Assembly: GCA_900766135.1 (NCBI GenBank)
Contig: CAAFUF010000014.1
Span: 1 to 53,448 of the forward strand
Length of the DNA: 53,448 nt
Source of the DNA: Paenibacillaceae bacterium
Lineage (GTDB): Bacteria > Bacillota > Bacilli > Paenibacillales > Paenibacillaceae
Direction: 5' to 3'
The notes below the pieces were generated by a model, which saw nothing but the letters and a program-made list of their open reading frames with translations, made no database searches and was not told the DNA's origin. This document shows positions 25,661 through 34,155 of this stretch, in pieces; the stretch's first letter is position 1, and every line of letters starts with the position of its first letter. The position numbers were made by a program, and so were the translations under genes.

Positions 25661-25686
25661 AAGGAAAGCCGTCCGGCTTTCCTTTC
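25661..25686 (+). terminator. Hairpin after lepA
   Basis: AAGGAAAGCCG (25661-25671) pairs exactly with CGGCTTTCCTT (25674-25684). The T-run is short (TTTCT), so termination may be partial, letting hemW be read from the same transcript. Confidence 0.65.
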
Positions 25687-25722
25687 TACTATTATTAAAG
25701 AGAATTTGTAGGAGGCATGACC

Positions 25723-26964
25723 ATGGACCAAACTATGAATCGATCGGAGCAGGGAATGCCGATCCGGAACACGGCGGCGGGCAGCGGCACGGAGCAATCC
25801 GAACCCACCGGCGCACCGCATGCCGTTTATATTCATATCCCGTTCTGCACGAACAAGTGCTTTTACTGCGATTTCAACTCTTATGTGTTAAAAGACCAGC
25901 CGGTTATGGATTACTTGCGCGCCTTGGACCGGGAAATGGAGCTGACGGTCCGGCAAACGCCGCCGGGCGAAATCCGCAGCATCTTTGTCGGCGGCGGGAC
26001 GCCAACCGTGCTGAATCCGCAGGAAATGGAGTTTTTCCTGGCTTCGGTCCGGCGCCATTTTCCGCAATGGTCGAGCGATATCGAATTTACGATGGAAGCG
26101 AATCCGGGAACGACGGATCGGGACAAATTGACCGTCATGAAAGACGGCGGCGTGAACCGGGTCAGCTTCGGCGTGCAGGCGTTCCAGAACGAACTGCTCA
26201 GCGGCATCGGCCGGATTCACAATACCGACGACGTTTACCGCAGCTTGGAAAATGCCCGGGCCGTCGGACTCGATAATCTGTCCATCGACTTGATGTTCGG
26301 GTTGCCGAACCAGACGGTCGATATGTTGGACTATAGCGTTTCACGGGCATTGGAGCTTGGGCTGCCGCATTATTCGATTTATAGCCTGAAGGTCGAGGAG
26401 AACACGTTATTCCATACGCTGTATCACAAGAATCAGCTTCCGCTTCCGAGCGAAGAGGAGGAGCTGAACATGTATCTGTTGTTGATGGAACGAATGGAGC
26501 AGGCCGGTCACAAGCAATATGAAATCAGCAATTTCGCCAAACCCGGCTTCGCCAGCCGGCACAACATCACGTACTGGAAGAACGAGGATTATTACGGCTT
26601 GGGCGCCGGCGCCCACGGGTATATCGGCCGCAACCGTCACGTCAACATTAAGGGCGTGAATCCCTACGTGGAAGCGGCAAAGGCGGGACTCCCTCGCCTG
26701 GAGCAGTTCGGCGTATCCCGGGAAGAGGCGATGGAGGACTTCGTTATGGTTGGATTACGCATGCTGGAGGGCATCCGCAAAGCGGACTTCCGGGGGCAAT
26801 TCGGCGAAGAACTCGACGACGTGTTTGCCCGGCCGCTCGATAAGATGTTAAGTGCCGGCCTGCTGGAGACCCATGGCGACGGAGAGGGTTATCGGCTAAG
26901 CAAGCAAGGCGTGTTGTTCGGAAACGAAGTGTTTGCCGAATTTATCGGCGTATTAACCGAATAG
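25723..26964 (+). CDS. hemW: Radical SAM heme chaperone HemW
   Basis: Radical-SAM protein related to coproporphyrinogen dehydrogenase HemN but thought to deliver heme. 413 residues. The iron-sulfur motif is C-TNK-C-FY-C-DF (Cys42, Cys46, Cys49): CX3CX2C followed by Phe instead of the fourth Cys of HemN, the distinguishing mark of HemW. GGGTPTVL, the glycine motif, follows. The first 33 residues are a variable extension. GGAGG at 25711-25715 is too close to ATG 25717 and well placed for ATG 25723. Its position after lepA matches Bacillus. Confidence 0.9.
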   Translation: MDQTMNRSEQGMPIRNTAAGSGTEQSEPTGAPHAVYIHIPFCTNKCFYCDFNSYVLKDQPVMDYLRALDREMELTVRQTPPGEIRSIFVGGGTPTVLNPQEMEFFLASVRRHFPQWSSDIEFTMEANPGTTDRDKLTVMKDGGVNRVSFGVQAFQNELLSGIGRIHNTDDVYRSLENARAVGLDNLSIDLMFGLPNQTVDMLDYSVSRALELGLPHYSIYSLKVEENTLFHTLYHKNQLPLPSEEEELNMYLLLMERMEQAGHKQYEISNFAKPGFASRHNITYWKNEDYYGLGAGAHGYIGRNRHVNIKGVNPYVEAAKAGLPRLEQFGVSREEAMEDFVMVGLRMLEGIRKADFRGQFGEELDDVFARPLDKMLSAGLLETHGDGEGYRLSKQGVLFGNEVFAEFIGVLTE

Positions 26965-26979
26965 GGACAGACCCATCTG

Positions 26980-27021
26980 GCAGCTTGCGCTACTTTTACG
27001 AAGTGGCAAAGCTGCTTTTTT
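26980..27021 (+). terminator. Intrinsic terminator of hemW
   Basis: CAGCTTGC... (from 26981) pairs with ...GGCAAAGCTG (to 27014) as an imperfect stem, followed by CTTTTTT (27015-27021). Confidence 0.7.
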
Positions 27022-27138
27022 CATTCCGCTGAATATACTTTGAAGGTGACATGGCGGTGAAACATTTTTCTTGAAATTTTATACCGCGTAATGTATATTT
27101 ATTCATATTATTGATTTGTGATCAAGGGGGAAACCAGC

Positions 27139-27606
27139 ATGCCAGCGGTTGCCGTATGCAGACAGGCGAACTTAGCGGACGTCGAGCCATTATATAACAT
27201 GATTGAGGGGTATGCCCGGCGGGGGATTATGCTGCCGCGTTCGCGGGCGGTGCTGGAGCGTCAAATCAAGGACTTTGTCGTCGCGGAAGTGGACGGTGAG
27301 GTCGTCGGCTGCGGATCGCTCTGCAAGCTGGGGGAAGAATTGGTCGAAATCCGCTCGCTTGGGATCGCCGAAGGCCACAAGGGCAAAGGGCTGGGCTCCA
27401 TGCTCGTCGAGCAACTGGTGGAAGAGGCACGAAGACAAGCGATTCCTAAGGTGATGGCGCTCACGTATGAGGTTTCCTTTTTCGTCAAAAACGGGTTTGC
27501 GGTCGTCAATAAAGAGATCTTTCCGGAGAAAGTATGGACCGACTGCGTCAATTGCGCGAAGCAGCATTGCTGCGACGAAATCGCTGTTCTCAAGATACTG
27601 GACTGA
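27139..27606 (+). CDS. GNAT-family N-acetyltransferase, resembling short N-acetylglutamate synthases
   Basis: Acetyl-CoA-dependent acetyltransferase of 155 residues. The GNAT core is visible: an N-terminal beta-alpha unit (VCRQANLADVEPLYNMIEGY), the strand EIRSLGIAEGHKGKGLGSMLVEQL with the pyrophosphate loop HKGKGLG, and the FFVKNGF motif. The Cys-rich end VWTDCVNCAKQHCCDE resembles the short ArgA-like NAGS enzymes I remember from actinobacteria, so arginine synthesis is possible but unproven. AAGGGGG at 27124-27130 selects the ATG at 27139; an upstream in-frame GTG is not used. It lies between hemW and hrcA. Confidence 0.75.
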   Translation: MPAVAVCRQANLADVEPLYNMIEGYARRGIMLPRSRAVLERQIKDFVVAEVDGEVVGCGSLCKLGEELVEIRSLGIAEGHKGKGLGSMLVEQLVEEARRQAIPKVMALTYEVSFFVKNGFAVVNKEIFPEKVWTDCVNCAKQHCCDEIAVLKILD

Positions 27607-27607
27607 C

Positions 27608-27637
27608 TTGACAATCGTCAGGTCGGTTTGGTATTTT
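27608..27637 (+). promoter_or_regulatory. Sigma-A promoter of the hrcA-dnaK operon
   Basis: TTGACA (27608-27613) and TATTTT (27632-27637), 18-base spacer, directly upstream of the CIRCE element. The -35 begins just after the stop codon of the GNAT gene. Confidence 0.7.
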
Positions 27638-27648
27638 TGTATTAGTGA

Positions 27649-27675
27649 TTAGCACTCTACGACATTGAGTGCTAA
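27649..27675. promoter_or_regulatory. CIRCE operator (HrcA binding site)
   Basis: TTAGCACTC (27649-27657), nine bases, GAGTGCTAA (27667-27675): a perfect CIRCE inverted repeat. HrcA binds it and represses class I heat-shock genes. It overlaps the expected transcription start of the hrcA operon. Confidence 0.97.
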
Positions 27676-27712
27676 CGAATCGGAAAATCAAGATAACTCA
27701 GGAGGGATTGCC

Positions 27713-28738
27713 ATGTTGACGGAACGCCAAAGAATGATTTTGACAGCTATTGTAGACGACTATATTCGCTCGGCGGAACCGGTGGGATCCCGAAGCATTT
27801 CAAAACGGGGCGATGTCGGGTACAGCCCGGCGACGATCCGAAACGAAATGGCCGATTTGGAGGAGCTTGGTTTTTTGGAGCAGCCGCATACGTCGGCGGG
27901 ACGGATTCCTTCCCATAAGGGTTACCGCTACTATGTGGATCACCTGACGCCGCTGAATTTGCTAACCAATGAAGAATTGACGACGTTAAAGGCGTTTTTC
28001 GCCGAGAAGCTGAACGCAACCGAACAAGTGATTCAACATGCCGGGACGATCCTATCCCATATGACCAACTACACTTCCATCCTGTTGGGGCCGGAAGTTT
28101 TTCATACGTCTTTGCGCCATTTTCAGCTATTGCCGCTGAACGAGACAACGGCGGTGGCCATCGTCGTGACGAATACGGGGCAAGTGGAGAACAAGACGGT
28201 GACCGTTCCGGCCGGCTTGTCTGTTTCGGATATGGAGCAGGTGGTCAACCTGTTGAACCGCAAGCTCGCCGGCGTGCCGATTTACAAGCTGAAGTCTGCC
28301 TTGTATAACGAGATTGGCCGGGAGATGCAGCGGCATATCGAGCATTTCGAAGAGCTGATGAAAGTATTGGATCAAGCGCTCGACGCCGGCTCGGACGGGC
28401 AGCGTCTCTTCCTGAGCGGGGCGACGAACATGCTGACGCAGCCGGAGTTCCGCGATGTCGACAAGGTAAAGAGTATTCTGGATTTGCTGGAAGAGACGCC
28501 GACCTTGACGAAGATGATCTCCGCGGCGGCCGGTTCCGGGATTCAGGTACGCATCGGTACCGAAAACGGGCATGAAGCCTTCGCCAATTGCAGCCTCATC
28601 ACGGCGACGTATCAGTTGGAAGGCGAAGCGGTCGGAACGATAGGCATTCTGGGGCCGACACGGATGGAGTATGCCCGGGTCATCCGGATTTTGGAGATTT
28701 TGTCCACGGATTTGAGCAAATTTCTGACCCGGATGTAA
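27713..28738 (+). CDS. hrcA: Heat-inducible transcription repressor HrcA
   Basis: Repressor of class I heat-shock operons; binds CIRCE and is folded by GroEL. 341 residues. The N-terminal winged helix MLTERQRMILTAIVDDYIRSAEPVGSR and the block GYSPATIRNEMADLEELGFL are family signatures, followed by the GAF-like dimerisation domain. GGAGGG precedes the ATG at 27713; the frame is open 16 codons earlier, inside the CIRCE region. First gene of hrcA-grpE-dnaK. Confidence 0.96.
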   Translation: MLTERQRMILTAIVDDYIRSAEPVGSRSISKRGDVGYSPATIRNEMADLEELGFLEQPHTSAGRIPSHKGYRYYVDHLTPLNLLTNEELTTLKAFFAEKLNATEQVIQHAGTILSHMTNYTSILLGPEVFHTSLRHFQLLPLNETTAVAIVVTNTGQVENKTVTVPAGLSVSDMEQVVNLLNRKLAGVPIYKLKSALYNEIGREMQRHIEHFEELMKVLDQALDAGSDGQRLFLSGATNMLTQPEFRDVDKVKSILDLLEETPTLTKMISAAAGSGIQVRIGTENGHEAFANCSLITATYQLEGEAVGTIGILGPTRMEYARVIRILEILSTDLSKFLTRM

Positions 28739-28787
28739 TCACATGCATGAACGATTCGTCTAGCTGCATGTTAAGGAGGCGAACATC

Positions 28788-29426
28788 TTGAAGGAATCAC
28801 AGCCGATTCAAGACAACATCAATCCTAATGTAGAGGAAGAAATGAACATGAACGATAACGTGCAAGAGGACCTGCAACAATCGCCGGAACCGGAGGCGAG
28901 GCAGGAAGAAGTCGTCGAGGAACCGCAAGGCGGAGCAGAAGAGGTTGCAACTGAAGCCGGGAGCGATGCCGGAGCTTCGGCCGAACTGGAGAAGCTGCGT
29001 GCGGAGAGTGAGGAATACCAGCAGCGGCTGCTAAGAACGCAGGCCGATTTCGATAATTTCCGGCGCCGTACGGTCAAGGAGAAGGAAGAACTGGGAAAAT
29101 ACGCTTCCGCCAAGTTGATTACCGAGCTGTTGCCGGTCATCGACAACTTTGAACGGGCTCTGAGCTCGGCAGGGGAGAGCACGGAGGCTTCTTCCTACAC
29201 GAAGGGAGTAGAAATGATCTTCCGTCAGTTGGAAGGCGTTCTAAAAGCGGAAGGGCTGACGCCGATGGAAGCGGAAGGGCAACCGTTCAATCCGGAGTTC
29301 CACCAGGCGATTATGCAGGTGGAATCCGATGAGCATGAAGAAGGCACCGTCGTTGAAGTCGTGCAGAAGGGTTATCTTTTGAAGGATAAGGTGCTTCGCC
29401 CGGCGATGGTCAAAGTCAGCGGCTAA
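28788..29426 (+). CDS. grpE: Nucleotide exchange factor GrpE
   Basis: Cofactor that releases ADP from DnaK. 212 residues: a long acidic, disordered N-terminus (about 1-65), a coiled coil (LEKLRAESEEYQQRLLRTQADFDNFRRRTVKEKEE) and the C-terminal beta domain ending in VVEVVQKGYLLKDKVLRPAMVKVS, the GrpE signature. The start is TTG 28788 with AAGGAGG at 28773-28779. It lies between hrcA and dnaK. Confidence 0.95.
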   Translation: MKESQPIQDNINPNVEEEMNMNDNVQEDLQQSPEPEARQEEVVEEPQGGAEEVATEAGSDAGASAELEKLRAESEEYQQRLLRTQADFDNFRRRTVKEKEELGKYASAKLITELLPVIDNFERALSSAGESTEASSYTKGVEMIFRQLEGVLKAEGLTPMEAEGQPFNPEFHQAIMQVESDEHEEGTVVEVVQKGYLLKDKVLRPAMVKVSG

Positions 29427-29485
29427 ATTTTCTGGCCAGCTTTGGGAACTTAGATGATCTAACCTATTAAGGAGGACTTAACGTA

Positions 29486-31327
29486 ATGAGCAAAGTAATC
29501 GGTATTGACTTAGGAACAACCAACTCCTGCGTAGCAGTTATGGAGGGCGGCGAAGCGGTCGTCATCCCGAACCCGGAAGGGGCGCGTACGACTCCATCCG
29601 TCGTAGGCTTCAAGAAAGACGGCGAACGGATCGTCGGGGAAACGGCGAAACGTCAAGCGATCACCAATCCGGACCGTACGATCATTTCGATCAAACGGCA
29701 TATGGGGACCAACCATAAAGAATCGATCGACGGCAAGGAATTTACGCCGCAGGAGATTTCCGCGATCATTTTGCAGAAGCTGAAAGCCGACGCGGAAGCC
29801 TACTTGGGCCAACCGGTCACTCAAGCGGTGATCACGGTTCCGGCTTATTTTAACGACAGTCAGCGTCAAGCGACCAAGGATGCCGGCAAAATCGCGGGCC
29901 TGGATGTGCTGCGGATCGTCAACGAACCAACGGCGGCAGCCCTGGCTTATGGCTTGGAAAAAGCCGAAGATCAAACGATCCTGGTCTATGACCTCGGCGG
30001 CGGGACGTTCGACGTTTCGATCCTCGAGCTGGGCGACGGCTTCTTTGAAGTGAAAGCGACCAGCGGGGACAACCATCTCGGCGGCGACGACTTCGACCAG
30101 AAAATCATTGATTACCTCGTGGCTGAGTTCAAGAAAGATCAAGGGATTGATCTGAGTAAGGATAAAGCGGCAGTGCAACGGTTGAAGGATGCTGCCGAGA
30201 AAGCGAAAAAAGAATTGTCCGGCGTGCTGACCACGACGATCTCCCTGCCGTTCATCACCGTAGTAGACGGCGTGCCGCAGCACCTTGAGGTCAACCTCAC
30301 CCGCGCGAAATTCGAAGAATTGACCGTGGATCTCGTAGAGCGTACGCTCGGCCCAACTCGCCGTGCGTTAAGCGACGCGGGCTTGACGCCGGCGGATATT
30401 GACCGTATCGTTCTTGTCGGCGGCTCCACGCGGATTCCGGCCGTACAGGAAGCCATCAAGAAACTGACCGGTAAAGAACCGCACAAAGGGGTAAACCCGG
30501 ACGAAGTCGTTGCGCTTGGCGCGGCGGTGCAAGCGGGCGTGCTGACAGGCGACGTCAAAGACGTCGTATTGCTCGACGTGACTCCGCTGTCCCTCGGGAT
30601 CGAAACCGCCGGCGGCGTCTTTACGAAGATGATTGAACGGAATACGACGATTCCGACCAGCAAATCGCAAATTTTCTCCACCTATGCCGACAATCAGCCA
30701 AGCGTAGAGATCCACGTGCTTCAAGGGGAACGGGAGATGGCGGCCGGCAACAAAACGCTGGGACGCTTTATGCTGGGCGACATTCCTTTGGCACCGCGCG
30801 GCGTACCGCAAATCGAAGTCACTTTCGACATCGACGCGAACGGGATCGTGAACGTGTCCGCAACGGATAAAGGAACCGGCAAGAGTCAAAAAATTACGAT
30901 CACGTCCTCCAGCGGCTTGAGCGACGAGGAAGTCGAGCGGATGATGAAGGACGCCGAGCTGCATGCGGAAGAAGACAAGAAACGCAAAGAGCTGGTTGAA
31001 GCGAAGAACAACGGCGACCAATTGATCTACAGCGTCGACAAGACGTTGAAGGAGCTGGGCGACAAAGTCGACGCAGCCGAAACCGACAAAGCGAACGCCG
31101 CCAAAGAAGAGCTGAAGAAAGCGCTGGAAAGCGACGATCTGGAGCAAATCAAAGCGGCTTCGGAGAAATTGACCGAAATCGTTCAGCAATTGTCCGTAAA
31201 GCTGTATGAGCAGGCTTCTCAAGCGGCGGGAGCTGAAGGCGCGGCCGATGCTGCCGGTGGCCAAACCCGCGATAATGTCGTGGACGCCGACTACGAAGTG
31301 GTTGACGAAGACAAGAAACAAAGCTAA
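29486..31327 (+). CDS. dnaK: Molecular chaperone DnaK (Hsp70)
   Basis: ATP-driven folding chaperone, 613 residues. ATPase signatures: GIDLGTTNSCVAVMEGG at the start, VNEPTAAALAYG and DLGGGTFDVSILE, then IVLVGGSTRIPAVQE. The substrate-binding domain begins near DVTPLSLGIETAGG and the tail ends DADYEVVDEDKKQS, similar to Bacillus DnaK. AAGGAGG precedes the ATG. A hairpin with short T-run follows within 50 bases, before dnaJ. Confidence 0.97.
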   Translation: MSKVIGIDLGTTNSCVAVMEGGEAVVIPNPEGARTTPSVVGFKKDGERIVGETAKRQAITNPDRTIISIKRHMGTNHKESIDGKEFTPQEISAIILQKLKADAEAYLGQPVTQAVITVPAYFNDSQRQATKDAGKIAGLDVLRIVNEPTAAALAYGLEKAEDQTILVYDLGGGTFDVSILELGDGFFEVKATSGDNHLGGDDFDQKIIDYLVAEFKKDQGIDLSKDKAAVQRLKDAAEKAKKELSGVLTTTISLPFITVVDGVPQHLEVNLTRAKFEELTVDLVERTLGPTRRALSDAGLTPADIDRIVLVGGSTRIPAVQEAIKKLTGKEPHKGVNPDEVVALGAAVQAGVLTGDVKDVVLLDVTPLSLGIETAGGVFTKMIERNTTIPTSKSQIFSTYADNQPSVEIHVLQGEREMAAGNKTLGRFMLGDIPLAPRGVPQIEVTFDIDANGIVNVSATDKGTGKSQKITITSSSGLSDEEVERMMKDAELHAEEDKKRKELVEAKNNGDQLIYSVDKTLKELGDKVDAAETDKANAAKEELKKALESDDLEQIKAASEKLTEIVQQLSVKLYEQASQAAGAEGAADAAGGQTRDNVVDADYEVVDEDKKQS

Positions 31328-31374
31328 GATGGCTCACAGAGCAGTTGAGTCTTGGATATAGACTTTGGCAACCG

Positions 31375-31419
31375 GGAAGGTCAAAGTGCGGGCTGGTTCC
31401 GCGCTTTGACTTTCCTTTT
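31375..31419 (+). terminator. Terminator-like hairpin between dnaK and dnaJ
   Basis: A 17-bp stem (31375-31391 with 31399-31415, near-perfect) followed by TTTT. It should end or attenuate hrcA-grpE-dnaK transcripts before dnaJ. Confidence 0.75.
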
Positions 31420-31445
31420 GCCGATAAGCGCGAATAGGTCAGGAT

Positions 31446-31566
31446 TTGAGCATCGAGAAGGTTGGATGAAGGTGGGACTGAGTAGCGGAGCGTACATAGG
31501 GTACGTGAGCAATGGAAGGCCCGGCTGAATTCAGGATTCGATGTCGAATCAGCTTCTCGATTTGCT
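31446..31566 (+). ncRNA. Candidate structured RNA or cis-element upstream of dnaJ
   Basis: About 120 bases between the dnaK terminator and dnaJ can fold into a closed multi-branch form. The outer stem is ATCGAGAAG (31452-31460) with CTTCTCGAT (31553-31561). Inside are CGTAC/GTACG (31491-31495 with 31501-31505) and GATTCG/CGAATC (31535-31540 with 31545-31550). It ends 34 bases before the dnaJ start. I know no named RNA family with this form. It could be a leader controlling dnaJ or a copy of a dispersed structured repeat. No coding signal is seen in it. Confidence 0.45.
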
Positions 31567-31600
31567 TCGTGAACAAAAGATGACAGACGGGGGTGGAAGA

Positions 31601-32722
31601 ATGGCAGAAAAACGCGATTACTACGAGGTGCTGGGTCTCGGTAAAGACGCATCCGACGAGGAAATCAAAAAAGCTTACCGCAAGCTGGCCCGGCAATATC
31701 ACCCGGACGTCAACAAAGCGGAGGATGCGGAAGCGAAATTCAAAGAAGTCAAGGAAGCTTATGACGTTCTGAGTGATGCGGGGAAACGTTCGCGTTATGA
31801 CCAGTATGGTCATGTCGATCCGAACCAGGGAATGGGTGGCGGCTTCTCCGGCGGGGATTTCGGCGGCTTCGGAGATATCTTTGATATGTTCTTCGGGGGC
31901 GGCGGCGGGCGTCGTGATCCCAACGCTCCGCAGCGCGGCAACGATTTGCAATATACGATGACGATCGAATTCAAGGAAGCGGTGTTCGGCAAGGAAACGG
32001 ACATCACGATTCCGCGCACGGAAAACTGCGACACCTGCTTTGGTACCGGGGCCAAACCCGGAACGAAGCCGGTCACCTGCTCCGTGTGCCACGGTACCGG
32101 GCAACAGGAAGTCGTGCAGAACACGCCGTTCGGCCGAATGGTTAACCGACGGGCGTGCAGCAACTGCGGCGGTAAGGGGCAAATCATCAAGGAGAAATGT
32201 CCGACCTGCGCCGGCAGCGGCAAAGTGAAGAAACAGCGCAAAATTCATGTCCGTATTCCGGCAGGGGTTGACGATGGGGCGCAGCTGCGGATGTCCGGCG
32301 AAGGCGAAGGCGGATTGCGCGGCGGTCCTGCCGGTGACCTGTACATCGTCATCCGTGTGAAATCGCATGATTTCTTCGACCGCGAAGGCGACGATATCTA
32401 TTGCGAAGTGCCGTTGACATTCGCCCAAGCCGCGCTGGGGGATGAAATTGAAATTCCGACGCTGACGGAGAAAGTGAAGCTGAAAATTCCGGCCGGAACG
32501 CAAACCGGGACCTATTTCCGCTTAAAAGGAAAAGGGGTTCCGCGCCTGCGCGGGATCGGCCAAGGGGACCAACACGTCAAAGTCGTTGTCGTAACCCCAA
32601 GCAAGCTGAGCGACGAGCAGAAGGAACTGTTGCGCCAATTTGCTTCGCTGGACGGCGAGCAGACGCACGAGCATGAGCAATCGTTTTTTGACCGTATGAA
32701 ACGGGCATTTCGCGGGGACTGA
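31601..32722 (+). CDS. dnaJ: Molecular chaperone DnaJ (Hsp40)
   Basis: Co-chaperone that stimulates DnaK ATPase and presents substrates. 373 residues: J domain (RDYYEVLGL, HPD in RQYHPDVN), a Gly/Phe-rich region, and four zinc motifs CDTCFGTG, CSVCHGTG, CSNCGGKG and CPTCAGSG, then C-terminal beta domains. The open frame starts at 31541, but GGGGGTGG fits the ATG at 31601. It is separated from dnaK by 273 bases with a terminator and a foldable element, unlike the tight spacing common elsewhere. Confidence 0.97.
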   Translation: MAEKRDYYEVLGLGKDASDEEIKKAYRKLARQYHPDVNKAEDAEAKFKEVKEAYDVLSDAGKRSRYDQYGHVDPNQGMGGGFSGGDFGGFGDIFDMFFGGGGGRRDPNAPQRGNDLQYTMTIEFKEAVFGKETDITIPRTENCDTCFGTGAKPGTKPVTCSVCHGTGQQEVVQNTPFGRMVNRRACSNCGGKGQIIKEKCPTCAGSGKVKKQRKIHVRIPAGVDDGAQLRMSGEGEGGLRGGPAGDLYIVIRVKSHDFFDREGDDIYCEVPLTFAQAALGDEIEIPTLTEKVKLKIPAGTQTGTYFRLKGKGVPRLRGIGQGDQHVKVVVVTPSKLSDEQKELLRQFASLDGEQTHEHEQSFFDRMKRAFRGD

Positions 32723-32738
32723 TCGATCCCCGATAAAT

Positions 32739-32779
32739 AAGCGCGAGCCGAGGAGTGATCCCGGCTCGCGCTTGTTTTT
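32739..32779 (+). terminator. Intrinsic terminator of dnaJ
   Basis: AAGCGCGAGCCG (32739-32750) pairs exactly with CGGCTCGCGCTT (32762-32773), then GTTTTT. Confidence 0.9.
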
Positions 32780-32804
32780 GCTTATGGCATTTCATCCGCG
32801 GAGA

Positions 32805-33089
32805 TTATCCGTTTGTTTGGATTTCTGCGAAAATCTCTTCCTCCAGCATGAGCCGGATATCTTCCCGGAACACCCTCATTCCATATTCGCGGTGAACGTA
32901 CACCATGATCGCTTCCATGATGTTCGATTCGACGATATAACGACTGCGGCCGTTGACCCAAACTTCCCCGGTATATCCGGTATCCTCGTCCCAACTGAGC
33001 TCCACCGTCACGTCGGTAGGGCGAACGCCCGTCCGCTCGGCAGTATGCAGGCAGATCGCGTTGATGATTTCGTCCATCCCGAGAATCAT
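32805..33089 (-). CDS. YxcD-like DUF2653 family protein
   Basis: Small protein of 94 residues, function unknown. EIINAICLHTAERTGVRPTDVTVEL, WDEDTGYTGEVWVNGR and ESNIMEAIMVYVHREYGM match the pattern I remember for B. subtilis YxcD and DUF2653. It starts 3 bases after the stop of the upstream gene (33093-33527) and has no strong ribosome binding site of its own, so translation is probably coupled. An alternative start is Met5. It is convergent with dnaJ. Confidence 0.7.
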   Translation of the reverse strand: MILGMDEIINAICLHTAERTGVRPTDVTVELSWDEDTGYTGEVWVNGRSRYIVESNIMEAIMVYVHREYGMRVFREDIRLMLEEEIFAEIQTNG

Positions 33090-33092
33090 GGT

Positions 33093-33527
33093 TTAATACC
33101 GGCCTCCACCGCGGTGATCGTCGTGGCGCGGCTGCTTCCTGAATCGACGGTACAAGGCCATGACCGCAATAATAATGAGATAGATGGCCAACAGGTTAAC
33201 GGCTAACCCCAGCAAATTGCCGAAGAAGCCCATATTGCCAAACAAGCCTCCGAATAGCAGGCCGGCAAATCCGCCGATCATCATGCCGCGCATAAAGCTG
33301 CCGCCGCTAAAAAACCCCCGGTTCGTCGTTGGGGTACCTGTCGTAGCGCCCGTCCGGTTTCCCGTCGTATTCTGGTATTCGCTTTGCGCCGGTTTTTTCG
33401 GGGCAGGCTTGTACGTACGAGGGCCGGATTTAAAGCCTCCGCCGCGTCTCGCGTCGGCAAAGTCGGGAGCGGTGAAGGTGAAAAATACGGTAAAGGCCAT
33501 CATAAGAAGCATCACTCTTTTTAACAT
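33093..33527 (-). CDS. Small secreted or membrane protein, unknown function
   Basis: I do not recognise this 144-residue protein. It has an N-terminal signal-like segment (MLKRVMLLMMAFTVFFTFTA) with a possible cleavage after ADA. A basic Gly/Pro/Lys/Thr-rich region follows, then Gly-rich hydrophobic stretches (MIGGFAGLLFGGLFGNMGFF), a membrane helix (LLGLAVNLLAIYLIIIAVMAL) and a basic, His/Arg-rich end. AGGAGGGG precedes ATG 33527 at a slightly long distance. The layout resembles small Gly-rich membrane proteins next to Tim44-like genes, but that is only a resemblance. Confidence 0.7.
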   Translation of the reverse strand: MLKRVMLLMMAFTVFFTFTAPDFADARRGGGFKSGPRTYKPAPKKPAQSEYQNTTGNRTGATTGTPTTNRGFFSGGSFMRGMMIGGFAGLLFGGLFGNMGFFGNLLGLAVNLLAIYLIIIAVMALYRRFRKQPRHDDHRGGGRY

Positions 33528-33732
33528 GTTGCTTGAACCCCTCCTATGCAAGTAAGTATGTTCTGTTCCCTCGCAAGTAATACGGACAATCCTCCCTGAC
33601 GTTTCAAATTTAAAGCAATTCCTCATGGAACAAAGTTTGCATAAAGCGAAGGCCAAGATTGCATCCTACGAAATAATGGGCTGCGATGGGTGCAGCTTCA
33701 TTGAAGCGTATAACGAAAGGCAGGGAGGAAGA

Positions 33733-34101
33733 ATGGCTGAAAAGAATATTTTGGCCTATTTCAAAAGCCCGGAGGAAGCCGAGGGGGTGGCCCGCAAGTT
33801 AAGTGCGCTGCGGGTGGAGGATATGTCGATCGACCGTTTCAGCCGATATGCCGGCGAGAGGTATGATCCGATGAATCCGGTTACGGGAAGCATATCCAGC
33901 CTGGCGGCCATTACCCAGGATGCGGCGATCACGAACCGTTCCGCAGGGATCCTGGCTGCGGCAGATCCGGCGGCCAGCGGTCTCAGCCACGGGGGACAAG
34001 GCGGGCCGACCGGCCATGATATCTTGCTGACCGCCATCGTCGACGAATCGATTCACCATCAGGCGCTGCGCATTATTGAAGAAGCAGGCGGCATGATATA
34101 G
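33733..34101 (+). CDS. Conserved small soluble protein, unknown function
   Basis: 122 residues with no recognised motif. The N-terminal half (NILAYFKSPEEAEGVARKLSALRVEDMSIDRFS) reads as beta-alpha-beta, a pattern of ferredoxin-like or YflT-type small proteins. The middle is rich in Ala/Gly/Ser, and the end (DILLTAIVDESIHHQALRIIEEAGG) again gives a strand then a helix. GGGAGGAAGA sits before ATG 33733; the frame opens earlier at 33625 without a site. It is divergent from the 33093-33527 gene. Confidence 0.65.
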   Translation: MAEKNILAYFKSPEEAEGVARKLSALRVEDMSIDRFSRYAGERYDPMNPVTGSISSLAAITQDAAITNRSAGILAAADPAASGLSHGGQGGPTGHDILLTAIVDESIHHQALRIIEEAGGMI

Positions 34102-34155
34102 CGATTAGGGATGATCCAGAATTTGAAGCTGGATATTAAAGCCGAAGGAGATGAC

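Noticed and set aside
25723..26964. Oxygen-independent coproporphyrinogen oxidase HemN
   Set aside because: The fourth cysteine after CX3CX2C is replaced by Phe, which indicates HemW.
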